DNA of 51,473 nucleotides, from the NCBI GenBank assembly GCA_007129495.1, contig SKVJ01000004.1, forward strand, positions 1-51,473, read 5' to 3'. Position 1 is the stretch's first letter. Each line of letters opens with the position of its first letter. The notes below the pieces were generated by a model, which did not search any database, was not told the DNA's origin, and saw only the letters and a list, made by a program, of their open reading frames with translations. Source of the DNA: Dehalococcoidia bacterium (lineage in GTDB: Bacteria; Chloroflexota; Dehalococcoidia; GIF9; AB-539-J10). The translations under genes and the position numbers were made by a program. Shown in pieces: positions 17,192 through 27,213 of this stretch.

Positions 17192-17977
17192 GTGAGTAAG
17201 GACAGATTCCAGGATAGGGTTATCATCGTGACAGGAGCAGGCTCTGGTCTGGGAGAGGACTACTGCCACGGGTTCGCCTCGGAAGGAGGCAAGGTCGTAT
17301 GCGCTGACATCGACGAGGCGACAGCCAATCGAACTGTACAATCACTGAAACGGTCTGCCAACGTTCATATCGCCGTCAGGTGCGACGTTACCAAGGCACA
17401 TGAGGTCGAGCGCATGGTTGAGGAGACGCTCCACACATATGGGCGCATCGACATCCTCGTGAATAACGCAGGGGTGATAAGGCGTCGCAGCCTCGTGGAC
17501 ACTACGGAAGACGACTGGAACAGGGAGATCGACACCGACCTCAAGGGCCCATTCCTCTGTGTCAGAGCGGTGGTGCCACACATGATGGAACGGGGCTATG
17601 GCAAGATAGTCAATATCTCGTCGGTGGCGGGCATCGTTGGATGTATCTCGACCGCATACTCAGCCTCCAAGGCAGGGGTAAACGGATTGACCCGACAATG
17701 GGCATTGGAGCTGGCTCCGCATGGCATACGGGTGAACAGTGTCGCCCCGGGCTATACTGCAACGCCGATCAACGAAAAGGTACGACAGACCGCCGCAGCC
17801 AAGCGCATTGGTGAAATCATTCCACTTGGCTGGGGAAAGCCGGCGGACATAACCGCCGCCGTCCTCTTCTTGAGCGCCAAGGAATCTGACTACATCACAG
17901 GACAAACCCTTGCAGTGGACGGAGGCCTGACTACCACTGTAGATATGGGACCGGAATACCGAACGATAGACAAGTAG
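17192..17977 (+). CDS. Short-chain dehydrogenase/reductase (FabG-like)
   Basis: This is a 261-residue classical SDR. The cofactor motif TGAGSGLG is at 14-21, NNAG at 91-94, the catalytic Ser at 143/144, Tyr156 and Lys160 in YSASK, and the C-terminus has SDYITGQTLAVDGG. It reduces a keto group or oxidises an alcohol using NAD(P)H; substrates range from 3-oxoacyl-ACP to sugars and cannot be fixed here. The GTG start follows AAAGGAGAGCC. It is a stand-alone gene, not part of a fatty-acid cluster. Confidence 0.92.
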   Translation: MSKDRFQDRVIIVTGAGSGLGEDYCHGFASEGGKVVCADIDEATANRTVQSLKRSANVHIAVRCDVTKAHEVERMVEETLHTYGRIDILVNNAGVIRRRSLVDTTEDDWNREIDTDLKGPFLCVRAVVPHMMERGYGKIVNISSVAGIVGCISTAYSASKAGVNGLTRQWALELAPHGIRVNSVAPGYTATPINEKVRQTAAAKRIGEIIPLGWGKPADITAAVLFLSAKESDYITGQTLAVDGGLTTTVDMGPEYRTIDK

Positions 17978-18073
17978 GGCGACCCTACGATAGACAGATG
18001 ACCGCCCAGACACGGACTATCGTGGCGTGAGCGAGGCCTCACGCGCCTGCTCTATGACATTGAATATGTACTG

Positions 18074-18345
18074 TCATTCCTCTTTCAAGAGGCCTGTCTT
18101 GAACGGCCTCGGCCCTCCAAAGGCGAAACCCAAGAGCCGCAGCCTGCCAATGTCCTGATGTACCCCCCTTTGGAGTCATTCTGAGGCTTAGGCACGAGTA
18201 TTACTGTCATCCCCATCGGCTTGTCTCGGCCGAAGAGCACTTCGGCGAAGACCGCTTTGCCTCCCTGTCCATTGGAGGCTGCATAGTCTATCGCGATGTC
18301 CGGGAAGTGAGGTTGGTCTATCACCGTATCTGGATAAGTCGGCAT
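18074..18345 (-). pseudogene. Small ORF with apparent one-base frameshift
   Basis: From ATG 18345 the frame reads MPTYPDTVIDQPHFPDIAID and continues coherently to DSKGG at a run of six G (about 18162-18167). If one G is added there, the reading continues with VHQDIGRLRLLGFAFGGPRP and ends LLKEE at a stop 18074-18076, giving about 90 residues. Without it the tail becomes low-quality sequence. An in-frame TGA and no RBS precede the start, so the N-terminus may also be lost. The family is unknown. Either a decayed gene or a homopolymer error is possible. The rest of 17978-18434 shows nothing else. Confidence 0.4.
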
Positions 18346-18434
18346 CACTCAATCAGTGTGGAGTACTCTGCGTGGACCAGAGAGGCTCACGGCATTTCGG
18401 TGCACACTGGTTAATGTCAAGTCTCCTTTTTGCA

Positions 18435-19850
18435 TCACGATGTTGGGGGCTTCAACTCTGGCGGAATCGGGCACTCATATTCCTTCTCTCCGGTGGCGGT
18501 TAGGAACTCCTGCCGCGCGGACTGCACCAGGTCAGGGTTCTGTAACAAATCGAACACCGTAAGTGCCAGTGCCTTCGATACAAACAGCATCGCCTTGAAT
18601 CCAATCGGTGAGCCGCACGATGCAACTGCCTGCCATGAGTGCAAAGGAACACCAAGCGGCATGCAGCATGCCGTCAGTTGTGCTGTCGGTACGATCTGCG
18701 AAACATCGCCAACATCGGTCGATACTGGCTGTACCTCCCCCCTTGAGAGCGTTCCTACCGCATCCAGCACAGTTCTACATAGCGGACCCCCCATTTCTTC
18801 GGAACTTCTACCATAGCACCGTAACGCATCCTCAACCATTCCGTCAGGCAATGTAGCTTGCAGTTGCTGAGCGAAGGCCACATCATCGTCATCGAAAGAC
18901 GGCGGGCCTACCTCCTTCATATTGTTGAGCAGGAGCCGCTGTATCACATCATTGGGCAGAAACTCGTGACACGCCGTAACCAGTTCCACCTCGAGTGTAG
19001 TGTCTGTCATAAGAGCAGCTCCACGCGCAACATTGAGCACACGTTCGTAGATTTGTTCGACCTGCGATCGCTTCGGAGCCCGTACGTAATAGAAGCTCTG
19101 AGCGTACGCAGGTACGATGTTGGGAGCTTCGCCCCCATACGTCACGACGCAGTGGATACGGGCATCGGACGTGATGTGTTCCCGAAGGTAGTTAACCCCC
19201 ACATCAGTCAGCATTACCGCATCGAGCGCACTGCGGCCGGCATCCGGCGAGGAACCCGCATGTGCAGACCTGCCATGAAACGACAGCTTGAAAGAGTTGA
19301 GCGCTGCGGATGAAGCTGCCCAAAGGGTATTCACGCACATCGGATGCCATGTAAGCGCCGCATCGAGTCCCGCGAAAACATTCTCGCGCGCCATGAAGAC
19401 CTTACCCATGAGTGACTCTTCCGCAGGGCATCCGAAGTATCGCACCGTTCCTTCGATTCCGTGGTCCTCCATGAAGCGACGCAGAGCAAGAGCCGCCCCC
19501 ATACCGGCAACGCCCAAAAGATTATGTCCGCACGCATGTCCGGGAGCGCCCGGTTCAATCGGTTCTTTTTGCGCAATAACCTTCTGAGAGAGACCGGGTA
19601 GTGCGTCATACTCGCCCAGTATCCCTATCACAGGCGCACCGCTACCCCACTCTGCGACAAGAGCGGTCGCGATGCCAGCTACTGCTGTCGTGAGGCGGAA
19701 CCCGGCATTATGCAGCGTATCACCTATAAGCGTCGCCGCGTACGTTTCCTTGAATCCGGGCTGGGGGTGTTCCCAGATATCTGTCGCAATCGAGATCAGA
19801 AACGGCGCTTGATCATCGAGATAAGAGAGTATGTTGTTGCGCTCAATCAT
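18435..19850 (-). CDS. M20D-family amidohydrolase (AbgB-like)
   Basis: This 471-residue metallo-amidohydrolase resembles p-aminobenzoyl-glutamate hydrolase subunit B and related carboxypeptidases. It has the metal-binding HACGHN motif near residue 108, a GEYDALPG segment, a PAEES motif, and the dimerisation-domain signature GRSAHAGSSPDAGRSALDA. It would cleave an amide bond of an aminoacylated small molecule in the cytoplasm; the substrate is not evident. The start follows AGGGAGG. No AbgA or AbgT partner lies beside it, so the folate-fragment salvage role is uncertain. Confidence 0.88.
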   Translation of the reverse strand: MIERNNILSYLDDQAPFLISIATDIWEHPQPGFKETYAATLIGDTLHNAGFRLTTAVAGIATALVAEWGSGAPVIGILGEYDALPGLSQKVIAQKEPIEPGAPGHACGHNLLGVAGMGAALALRRFMEDHGIEGTVRYFGCPAEESLMGKVFMARENVFAGLDAALTWHPMCVNTLWAASSAALNSFKLSFHGRSAHAGSSPDAGRSALDAVMLTDVGVNYLREHITSDARIHCVVTYGGEAPNIVPAYAQSFYYVRAPKRSQVEQIYERVLNVARGAALMTDTTLEVELVTACHEFLPNDVIQRLLLNNMKEVGPPSFDDDDVAFAQQLQATLPDGMVEDALRCYGRSSEEMGGPLCRTVLDAVGTLSRGEVQPVSTDVGDVSQIVPTAQLTACCMPLGVPLHSWQAVASCGSPIGFKAMLFVSKALALTVFDLLQNPDLVQSARQEFLTATGEKEYECPIPPELKPPTS

Positions 19851-20457
19851 CGCGCCTCCCTATACCATGACACTAGGGCGATTTGCCATACGATTCTACA
19901 TCACTGCCTGAGATTGTGCCGATTGAAGAATGTACCCCTGTGAGTACCCGGGTATCCATGGTCAACCTGATGCTGAACAATGCTACTATGCACCGGGAAG
20001 TGTCACCTGAACGGGCGAAGTCCGGTCATTCACTGCCACTTGATGGAGTGAATCCACGTGCAAAAACAACATGGTGTGAGCGCAGCCAGAATATGTACCT
20101 TGTATGCCACAGTCGACAGATGGATATGAGCACGCAACAGATTGAACCGACTCCCGACGCTGGCTTCCGTGACGGTGAACCACTCAGGGGAATCCATATA
20201 CGTTATCGTGCTTGCATCCCACTATCTGAACCGGAGTGCCTCTCAAGGCAGTACACGGAGCGGGTATGAACTTGACGTGAACGTCGATGGTCCTGGCTCG
20301 TTTCCAGAAATCGTACCACGCCGGATGAAGTTTGTCTGAGGAGGGCATAACGGTGAGAGTTTCATGAACCATTCGCCTCGGATCAACCCGACGGGTGAAC
20401 ACACATCTGTGGAAACCATTGAAACAAGTGAGAGGTCAGAAGCATTTGGATAGAGCG
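19851..20457. other. Intergenic region without a confident gene
   Basis: About 600 bases lie between the divergent amidohydrolase and methyltransferase genes. Several short frames exist, including a minus-strand frame 20184-20372 of 62 codons that is fairly protein-like but lacks family support or a clear RBS. I see no RNA gene, repeat or strong promoter. Confidence 0.4.
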
Positions 20458-21147
20458 ATGAAAGATCCGTCGTTATCTGCGTTGAGCGACATCACGCCGG
20501 TGAAGCGAACGAAACCGGAGGCCGCGCGCTTCTACAGCGGTCTCAGTGACTTCTATGGAATACTCGCTTGGCCGTTCGAGCGCTCAGTACAACTGGCAGG
20601 TTTGAGACTCCTGGCGCCGTCCAATGGTGACGATGCTCTGGAGATCGGATTCGGACCGGGCCATATGATTGTCCAAATTGCCCGCAGCATCGGGCCGGAC
20701 GGGACAGTTTGCGGAATCGATATCTCGCGTGGCATGTGCCAGACTGCGCGAAACAGACTCGCACGTAAAGGACTGCTACCGCGTGCGAATCTAATCAGTG
20801 GCGATGCCATGCGCCTTCCGTATGCCGCCAACTCGTTTGACAAGGTGTATATAGGATTCACGCTTGAACTCTTCGATACGCCAGAGATACCTCAGGTGCT
20901 GGCAGAATTGCGTAGAGTCCTTCGTCCGGGAGGCAATCTTGCAGTTGTCAGCTTGTCCCGAAACCAAGGCCCTGCATGGGTAGTACGCCTTTATGAGTGG
21001 CTACATCTAAGATTGCCTCGACTGATCGACTGTCGCCCCATACATGTTCGCGGTTCGATTGAAAAGGCGGGGTTCAGCACGCTTAGTACCGAGATGAAAC
21101 GAGTATTTGGTCTTCCGACCGAATTGGTCGTAGCCACGAGATATTGA
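20458..21147 (+). CDS. Class I SAM-dependent methyltransferase
   Basis: This is a 229-residue cytoplasmic methyltransferase of the UbiE/methyltransferase-11 type. Motif I is ALEIGFGPGH, motif II has GIDISRGM, the post-motif is GDAMRLPYAANSFDKVY, and ELRRVLRPGG follows. The acceptor could be a quinone, lipid or small molecule. I chose ATG 20458 as the start of conserved-looking sequence; an upstream in-frame GTG at 20395 lacks an RBS. The TspO-like gene follows on the same strand after about 235 bases that hold no clear gene. Confidence 0.88.
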   Translation: MKDPSLSALSDITPVKRTKPEAARFYSGLSDFYGILAWPFERSVQLAGLRLLAPSNGDDALEIGFGPGHMIVQIARSIGPDGTVCGIDISRGMCQTARNRLARKGLLPRANLISGDAMRLPYAANSFDKVYIGFTLELFDTPEIPQVLAELRRVLRPGGNLAVVSLSRNQGPAWVVRLYEWLHLRLPRLIDCRPIHVRGSIEKAGFSTLSTEMKRVFGLPTELVVATRY

Positions 21148-21382
21148 CATATGCAACAGGCACACAGCTACAATTGCCTACTCGATAGAGAGAGTCCACG
21201 AGGTGAGATTCGGAAGACAAAGCTGAAACCGTTGCGCGGACTGGTTGAGCGACGCGGGCCGATGGTCGGCACAGAGGTCTGGGACGCCTTTGGCGCGATG
21301 GTCGCCGAGCAAGAAGGCTTTGGAATAATACCCGGTCGAACAAGAACGGGGTTAGCTGGCAGCACAAGCAGGATGCACTCCG

Positions 21383-21898
21383 ATGTCGCGTGAGTTACTT
21401 ATGTCATTTCTATTGAGGCTTGCCGATGCGCTCAACCGGGACGATTCCAGATCGCGTTGGCTGAACATCGGACTGGCGGTGGGCTTGGGATTGGTCGCCA
21501 ACGGGCTCGCTATCTGGATCGGCCGTGGAATGGAGTTCGAACCCGTGTCATGGTTATCCCCGCCACCCTGGCTGGCCGCCATTATATGGTTGTTCACCTT
21601 CCTCCTGCTGGGAGCGTCGCGCTGGACGCTGAACTCCTATACCATCATAGGTGTTGCCACCGCACGAACCATGGTGACGCTCCTGATCGTACTTGGCCTG
21701 CTCTGGCCGTTCTATTCGCTTCCCGTTGTTGATCTGCGGGTCACTCTCTTCGCGAACGCCGCCACATTGGCACTGGCGATTGCGGCCGCCGTTCTTGTCG
21801 GACGGCGCTCCATTGAGGCTGCGTCCCTGATTCTGCCCGTAATTGTCTGGCTGGCCTTCACCACGCTTGTCGTGCTGTCTGCGATTGAAGGACTGTAA
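21383..21898 (+). CDS. Divergent TspO/MBR-like membrane protein
   Basis: This 171-residue protein has five hydrophobic helices. PPPWLAAIIWLFTFLLLGAS resembles the TspO segment with the PPxW signature and following helix, and the last helix (LPVIVWLAFTTLVVL) resembles the LPYxxWxxFA region of TspO tryptophan-rich sensory proteins, which bind porphyrins or cholesterol. Overall similarity is low and the Trp content modest, so this is a tentative family call. ATG 21383 has a weak AGGA upstream; ATG 21401 is an alternative. Confidence 0.45.
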   Translation: MSRELLMSFLLRLADALNRDDSRSRWLNIGLAVGLGLVANGLAIWIGRGMEFEPVSWLSPPPWLAAIIWLFTFLLLGASRWTLNSYTIIGVATARTMVTLLIVLGLLWPFYSLPVVDLRVTLFANAATLALAIAAAVLVGRRSIEAASLILPVIVWLAFTTLVVLSAIEGL

Positions 21899-21994
21899 CC
21901 TTACGCCAATCAGATTGACGCGCTGCTTTCTCTGTCTGATAATGCACAAGTTGTCTTCTGTCACGCGTTCGGAGATTAACGAGGAGGAATATCC

Positions 21995-23668
21995 ATGAAA
22001 AGTGACTCGGTACGAAAAGGCGTTGAGCGCGCACCGCACCGCTCACTGTTGTATGCACTCGGCCATCCGAAAGAAGATTTCGACAAACCGTTCATCGGCG
22101 TCGTGAACAGCTACACCACGGTCATACCTGGACACATGCATCTGCAATCCGTATCCAACTCGGTGAGGGAAGGTGTTCGAGCCGGTGGCGGCGTCCCGTT
22201 TGAATTCAACACAATTGGCGTGTGCGACGGCATCGCCATGAATCATCCCGGCATGAGGTTCAGTTTGCCAAGCAGGGAACTTATCGCAGATTCGATCGAA
22301 ATCATGGCCGAGGCACATGGTTTCGACGCGCTGGTATTCATTCCTAACTGCGATAAGATTGTGCCGGGCATGCTGATGGCCGCCGCGCGGTTGAACCTGC
22401 CTTGTGTCTTCTTGTCTGGTGGACCAATGCTGCCCGGTCGGATGCCAGGAGAAGACGGCCCGATCGACATTGACCTGATCCACTGCTTCGAAGGAGTGGG
22501 CAAAGTGCTTAGCCGACAGATGACGGAGAAGCAACTCGATGAGATCGAGCAACGGGCGTGCCCGGGTTGTGGTTCCTGCTCTCCGATCGCCACGGCTAAC
22601 ACGATGAACTGCCTTACCGAGGCTCTCGGCCTTGGACTCCCGGGCAACGGCACGATTCCCGCTCCGGAAGGCAGACGCCTCCAGTTGGCGTTCCTTGCCG
22701 GAAAGCAGGTGATGCAGGTCTTTCAGAAGGGTCTCAAACCGAGCGATATACTGACGTCCGATGCATTCCATAATGCGTTCGCCGTTGACATGGCACTCGG
22801 CGGCAGCACCAACACCGTACTTCATGTGCCGGCCATCGCTCATGCGGCAGGTATCGAATTCTCCCTGAAGCGTATCAACGAGATAAGCGATGCGGTCCCG
22901 CACCTGTGCAACCTGCGACCGTATGGAAGATTCGGACTCGCCGATCTCGACATCGCAGGAGGTATCCCTGCAGTAATGAAGGAGATATCGAAACGGTTGA
23001 GGCCGGGTGCGATGACCGTCATGGGTAAGACCATTGGTGATGTCTACCGGGATGCGGAAGTGCGCGACCGTCGGGTTATTCAGCCATTCGATAAGCCGCT
23101 CCACAAGACTGGAGGAGTTGCAGTGCTCTTCGGTAACCTTGCACCCGATGGCGCCGTAGTGAAAAGTGCCGGAGTCGCCGACGAAATGATGGTCCACGAG
23201 GGTCCTGCCCGCTGCTTCAACGGTGAAGAAGAAGCCACTAAAGCCATCTCGACACGCATATTCCAGCCCGGAGACGTAATCGTCGTCCGCTATGAAGGAC
23301 CTAAAGGGGGGCCGGGCATGCGCGAAATGCTGACCCCGACGTCCATGCTTGCCGGTATGGGGGCGGACAAGAACGTTGCACTTATCACCGACGGCCGCTT
23401 CTCGGGAGGGTCACGAGGTGCCGCTATCGGTCACGTTTCGCCTGAAGCTGCTGCCAGGGGGCCGATCGCAGCGATTCGTGACGGCGACATCATTCGAATC
23501 GACATAGCCAACAGGAGACTGAACGTGAAGCTCGAGGAAAGGGAGATCACGGAGCGGCTCGAATCGCTGCCGCCATTTACCCCCAGGATTAAGCGGGGTT
23601 TCCTCGGCCGGTACAGTCGTTTGGTTACCTCGGCGAATACAGGTGCAGTATTCGAGGACATCGACTAA
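21995..23668 (+). CDS. ilvD: Dihydroxy-acid dehydratase
   Basis: This 557-residue enzyme converts 2,3-dihydroxy-isovalerate or -methylvalerate to the 2-keto acids of valine and isoleucine synthesis. It has family motifs [15 protein letters not shown] (Cys119), CPGCGSC near residue 190, and [10 protein letters not shown] near the C-terminus. The PGHMHL form, lacking Cys at that position, matches the E. coli-type enzyme generally taken to carry a 4Fe-4S cluster. The length is typical. The start follows GAGGAGGAATATCC. No other ilv/leu genes are in the window, so the pathway genes are dispersed. Confidence 0.97.
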   Translation: MKSDSVRKGVERAPHRSLLYALGHPKEDFDKPFIGVVNSYTTVIPGHMHLQSVSNSVREGVRAGGGVPFEFNTIGVCDGIAMNHPGMRFSLPSRELIADSIEIMAEAHGFDALVFIPNCDKIVPGMLMAAARLNLPCVFLSGGPMLPGRMPGEDGPIDIDLIHCFEGVGKVLSRQMTEKQLDEIEQRACPGCGSCSPIATANTMNCLTEALGLGLPGNGTIPAPEGRRLQLAFLAGKQVMQVFQKGLKPSDILTSDAFHNAFAVDMALGGSTNTVLHVPAIAHAAGIEFSLKRINEISDAVPHLCNLRPYGRFGLADLDIAGGIPAVMKEISKRLRPGAMTVMGKTIGDVYRDAEVRDRRVIQPFDKPLHKTGGVAVLFGNLAPDGAVVKSAGVADEMMVHEGPARCFNGEEEATKAISTRIFQPGDVIVVRYEGPKGGPGMREMLTPTSMLAGMGADKNVALITDGRFSGGSRGAAIGHVSPEAAARGPIAAIRDGDIIRIDIANRRLNVKLEEREITERLESLPPFTPRIKRGFLGRYSRLVTSANTGAVFEDID

Positions 23669-23830
23669 CCCGCCATGTACATGGAACACGGAGAGTTGGT
23701 GAGACAGAGTTACGGTTCTCGGTGTTCTCCTAGTGCTTGAGGCGTCAGTGGTGTCCTGTCCGTTTGTCACCACGTGAAATACGGGTCGTGATGGGTGTAT
23801 CCCTGTCTATCATGCCTTTGAAAAGTGGCC

Positions 23831-23857
23831 GGGGGTGCGATGTGACATCGCACCCCC
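23831..23857 (-). terminator. Strong hairpin between convergent genes
   Basis: A perfect 12-bp stem (GGGGGTGCGATG pairing with CATCGCACCCCC, 3-base loop) lies between ilvD and the convergent binding-protein gene. On the minus strand CACTTTTC follows about 6 bases later, on the plus strand no T run follows, so it best fits termination of the minus-strand gene. Confidence 0.55.
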
Positions 23858-23929
23858 GCTCTGCAGGAGATGATTCCTCCGTCTTTAGCACAGAATCAAC
23901 TAGAACGGAGCTCTCTCATCTGAGAGCTA

Positions 23930-24787
23930 CTAAACCCACCCACTCACAACGTCCTGATTGGCATCGACCCATTCCCGAGCTGCAGTGGCGGGGTCAACTC
24001 CATCGACGTTGATCGAATACATCACCTCGCCAAGTTGTGCCTCGGTGAGGAAGAAGTTCGCTAGTATGTTGGCCGCTCCGGGCATATCCAGGCTGAAGCC
24101 TTCCCTGGCAATCGAATGTATGCTTTCGGCGCCTCCGTACGTATTCTCTGGATCATCGAGAAATTTCAGGTCAAACGCGAAGAACTTCCAATGCGGTGCC
24201 CATCCAGTCACTGCCACCCACTCTTCATTCTCGTAAGCCTGCTGCAGGGCAACCGTCATCGCCATGTCACTTGCGTCCATTACTGTCCAGTCGTCAAGGT
24301 CATATTCCGGAACGGTCGAGTCATAGGTATGCTGCATGAGACCGGAACCCGGCTCAATACCATAAATAGTCCAGTCAAACTGGTCACCAACCGCGTTCAA
24401 TTCTGCGATAGAATTGATGTCCACATACTGTGGCACTACCAGTCCGATCCTCGCTCCTTCGAAGTTGGTACCCAGTATTTCCACATCGTCACCATACTCT
24501 TCGATGTAAGACTGATGGGTGTAGGGCAACCAGCCACACACCAACACATCAGCCGCACCTGTGGCAACTCCGGTCCACATAGGACCGGCTGCAACGGTAG
24601 TCATTTCTACGCCATAACCCTCATCCTCCAGCACTGCAGCTGCAATGTGGGTCTGAGCCTCGGCACAAGCCCACTGGACGTAGATGAGATTAACAGTCTC
24701 TCCATCTTCTTCCGGCGCGCAGCCACTCACCAATATTGAGGTAGTCAGCAAGAAGGCTGCAATTACGGCAAATAGTCTTTTATACAC
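23930..24787 (-). CDS. Glycine betaine/proline-type ABC substrate-binding lipoprotein
   Basis: This 285-residue OpuAC/ProX-type binding protein has a signal peptide ending in the lipobox LVSGC, so it is membrane-anchored outside the cell. The mature domain shows the quaternary-amine binding family layout, including WTGVATGAADVLVCGWLPYT and VAVTGWAPHWKF, whose aromatic residues probably form the ligand cage. I chose GTG 24787 because GGGAGGAAAAT precedes it. No permease or ATPase gene is adjacent, so it must work with components encoded elsewhere. It is followed by a hairpin terminator. Confidence 0.88.
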   Translation of the reverse strand: MYKRLFAVIAAFLLTTSILVSGCAPEEDGETVNLIYVQWACAEAQTHIAAAVLEDEGYGVEMTTVAAGPMWTGVATGAADVLVCGWLPYTHQSYIEEYGDDVEILGTNFEGARIGLVVPQYVDINSIAELNAVGDQFDWTIYGIEPGSGLMQHTYDSTVPEYDLDDWTVMDASDMAMTVALQQAYENEEWVAVTGWAPHWKFFAFDLKFLDDPENTYGGAESIHSIAREGFSLDMPGAANILANFFLTEAQLGEVMYSINVDGVDPATAAREWVDANQDVVSGWV

Positions 24788-25133
24788 ATTTTCCTCCCTT
24801 ACAGTTCTGGTCGTCCACATCCCTTCCCCAACCCCCTGTCGAATCATGGGCACACCCGTGCCCTCTAGGTTTCTGCACTCTCACCTCCTGCAGCAAGAAT
24901 CCATGGCCGGGTGGTTTTCGATTAATGGCTCATAACGGAGCCGGACCCTCAGACGAGGCCGCACATGACGATCGCAAATAGTGAAGACGACTGACGAGGC
25001 TGTGCGACACTCGAACGAAGCAAGGAACTCAACCGGAGGATCGTTGTAGATCCATGATTAGCAGTCGAGGCATTTGGACCCCGCATGCAAATACTGCGCT
25101 TATAACCATACAGCCGGTAGCCTACCAGAAGGG
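24788..25133. other. Intergenic region, nothing identified
   Basis: About 345 bases lie between two minus-strand genes. I see no gene, RNA or repeat here. A promoter for the binding-protein gene is expected but not obvious. Confidence 0.4.
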
Positions 25134-25748
25134 TCAGCGTCGGGTCAAACGTTTGATCGCGGACCACGAGAGACTCTGACTCTGTGGCCTGCGTCGGTCC
25201 GAGAGTGCAGGTAGGCCCTCAGATGATGTCACAGGCCACGGCCCGTCATATTCATCACCAAACATCCTGGAGGAGTCGCACTCGCGCGAAAGCGCTGCGA
25301 CTATGTCCTTTGAAATCCTGGTTTTGAACACACGTCCCGTTGATGAGGTGAAATAAGCGGAATGCACGTCGGCCGGCGAACAGTCCCAAACCCTCAGCCT
25401 GCCCAGCAACTGTTCAACCGATACGGTCTTAACAACAGGACGCTGCAATCCCAGTTCAATAGGGAACTCGCTCATCTGCGAGCGCGGAAGCACCACACGG
25501 TGACCGGTACTGAGGATAAGGCCACAGCTGACGAGTGTTACCGGCTGCCCGTGTACATTAGCAGCCTCCAGCACCAACTGTGCATCACGGGATTCCTCGT
25601 CTTCCGCCAGGGAGAGTCCCACGCCAACCGTAACTTTGACCAGCGGCCGCTCCCAATACCGCCGTATCAGTTCTATTCCGAGTACCACCACACCCGCCGC
25701 TACGCCACCTCCAAATGCGGCCAAGAAGATCCCCTGATCCAATTGCAT
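25134..25748 (-). CDS. Unknown protein with one N-terminal membrane helix
   Basis: This is a 204-residue protein. One Gly/Val-rich helix near the N-terminus (AAFGGGVAAGVVVLGIELI) is followed by a basic stop-transfer, then a soluble domain with predicted strands (LVKVTVGVGLSLA, DAQLVLEAANVHGQPVTLVS). This domain resembles the ANVHG-type immunoglobulin-like segment of small phage/host proteins, but no family is certain. ATG 25748 follows GGAGGAG. The remaining frame up to 25811 is unlikely to be translated. Function is unknown. Confidence 0.6.
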   Translation of the reverse strand: MQLDQGIFLAAFGGGVAAGVVVLGIELIRRYWERPLVKVTVGVGLSLAEDEESRDAQLVLEAANVHGQPVTLVSCGLILSTGHRVVLPRSQMSEFPIELGLQRPVVKTVSVEQLLGRLRVWDCSPADVHSAYFTSSTGRVFKTRISKDIVAALSRECDSSRMFGDEYDGPWPVTSSEGLPALSDRRRPQSQSLSWSAIKRLTRR

Positions 25749-26199
25749 GTCTCCTCCATCCCGAACCAACGCGGTACCGCATTGTTCTATGAAAGCATAC
25801 ACATAATGCACCCTTGTGGTCCATGGCCCCTCGGTGACCGCACGACGTCATAGCGATTGATTCGGGATGCCGGGGCAACCACCTCAAGAAAAGAGGAGTC
25901 TAGGCGCCTAATTTGTCAAGACCATCCATTGGCTACCCGATAGTACACGGCAGGTGATGCAACTACCCGTGTCATCCTGATACGCCCATGACGATGGTAT
26001 CGCTTCGCCCTCCAAAACATCCAGCCAGATGAGATGAAACAAGGACCTATGTCATAGAATGGTGATGCCTTTACTCGTCATCCCACCGCAAACCATGACT
26101 TACGATCTGCGTGCATAGTCGCTCGTACCATATTCGTGCCTGAACCGGTACGGATGCGCGATGTGTGCGACCCCTTCCCGAATGTAGATTGCATGCGGT
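25749..26199. other. Intergenic region, nothing identified
   Basis: About 450 bases lie between divergent genes. Short frames on both strands look like chance. No RNA gene, repeat or clear promoter is seen. Confidence 0.4.
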
Positions 26200-27213
26200 A
26201 TGAGAAGACGGGTGCTGTGGATTGCCGGAGCAGTGATTCTCGGCATTGCTCTGTTCGCAAGTACGACACTGAATGATTCAGGTATCGCCATCGCGCAAGA
26301 GCCGACCTGTCTCCCGGTAGAACACACTAGTACTCCAGCCCCCGACGAATCCGTCGCAGCAACAACTCCCTCCTCCGGCGGAATCTCTGTTTGCCAGACT
26401 CATCGTGAGACATACACTGATCGGTGGGGTATCCAACGAATCGGAGCGCCTGCGTCCTGGGAAGGGACGCACTTCCATCCTGTACTCGTCGCAGTTCTGG
26501 ACACAGGCATTACCTCGGATTCACTCTTCGCGGACCGGGTGGTGGCAGGAATCGACCTGACAGGCAGTGGCACGACGGCAGATGAGCACGGTCACGGCAC
26601 GCACATGGCGGACACCATCGCTGCCATCGCACCCAATGCCCGTTTTCTCAACGTGAAGGTTGCCGACAGGCGAGGCCGCTGTGATACTACCACGGTAGCG
26701 CAAGGTATACGGTGGGCAACCGATCGCGGCGCCTTGATCATCAATATCAGCCTTGAAGTCTCCCCCTCTCCCGAGCTTGCAAGTGCTGTCAATTATGCGT
26801 GGGAGCATGGCGCAGTTATCGTTGCGGCGGCGGGTAACGGCGGCACCAGTGAGCCTGCATATCCCGCAGCGTATCCGCAGACAATAGCAGTAGCAGGCAT
26901 TGATGAGAGCGATGAACTGGCGGTCCTTTCCAACTATGGTGACTGGGTGGACATCGCCGCCCCGGGTTTCAAGATACTTGCGAAGATTCCCGGTGGTGAG
27001 CTCGGTTACGAGACAGGAACATCACCTGCTGCCGCACACGTATCGGGGGTAGCAGCTCTCCTTCTGGGTGTTGCGACCGATGACACGGGACATGGCGTAT
27101 TGAACGATGACGTTCGCAGCACCCTGGAATCCACAGCAAACACTCTACCTATTATCGGGTCCGGGAAGGGGATGGTGGATGCACATGCCGCTGTTCTTTC
27201 ACTAACTGCGTGA
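26200..27213 (+). CDS. Secreted subtilisin-like serine protease (S8)
   Basis: This is a 337-residue subtilase. The N-terminal signal sequence (MRRRVLWIAG then a hydrophobic stretch to about 31) targets it outside. The catalytic triad is Asp101 (AVLDTGI), His132 (EHGHGTHMAD) and Ser275 (TGTSPAAAHVSG), with oxyanion Asn212 (AAAGNGG). There is a short Thr/Pro-rich linker instead of a clear inhibitor propeptide, so maturation may differ from classical subtilisins. It is a monocistronic gene with no RBS that I can identify. Confidence 0.93.
   Translation: MRRRVLWIAGAVILGIALFASTTLNDSGIAIAQEPTCLPVEHTSTPAPDESVAATTPSSGGISVCQTHRETYTDRWGIQRIGAPASWEGTHFHPVLVAVLDTGITSDSLFADRVVAGIDLTGSGTTADEHGHGTHMADTIAAIAPNARFLNVKVADRRGRCDTTTVAQGIRWATDRGALIINISLEVSPSPELASAVNYAWEHGAVIVAAAGNGGTSEPAYPAAYPQTIAVAGIDESDELAVLSNYGDWVDIAAPGFKILAKIPGGELGYETGTSPAAAHVSGVAALLLGVATDDTGHGVLNDDVRSTLESTANTLPIIGSGKGMVDAHAAVLSLTA

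Noticed and set aside
20184-20372. 62-codon minus-strand frame before the methyltransferase
   Set aside because: It is moderately protein-like but has no convincing RBS, no family and no conserved context.
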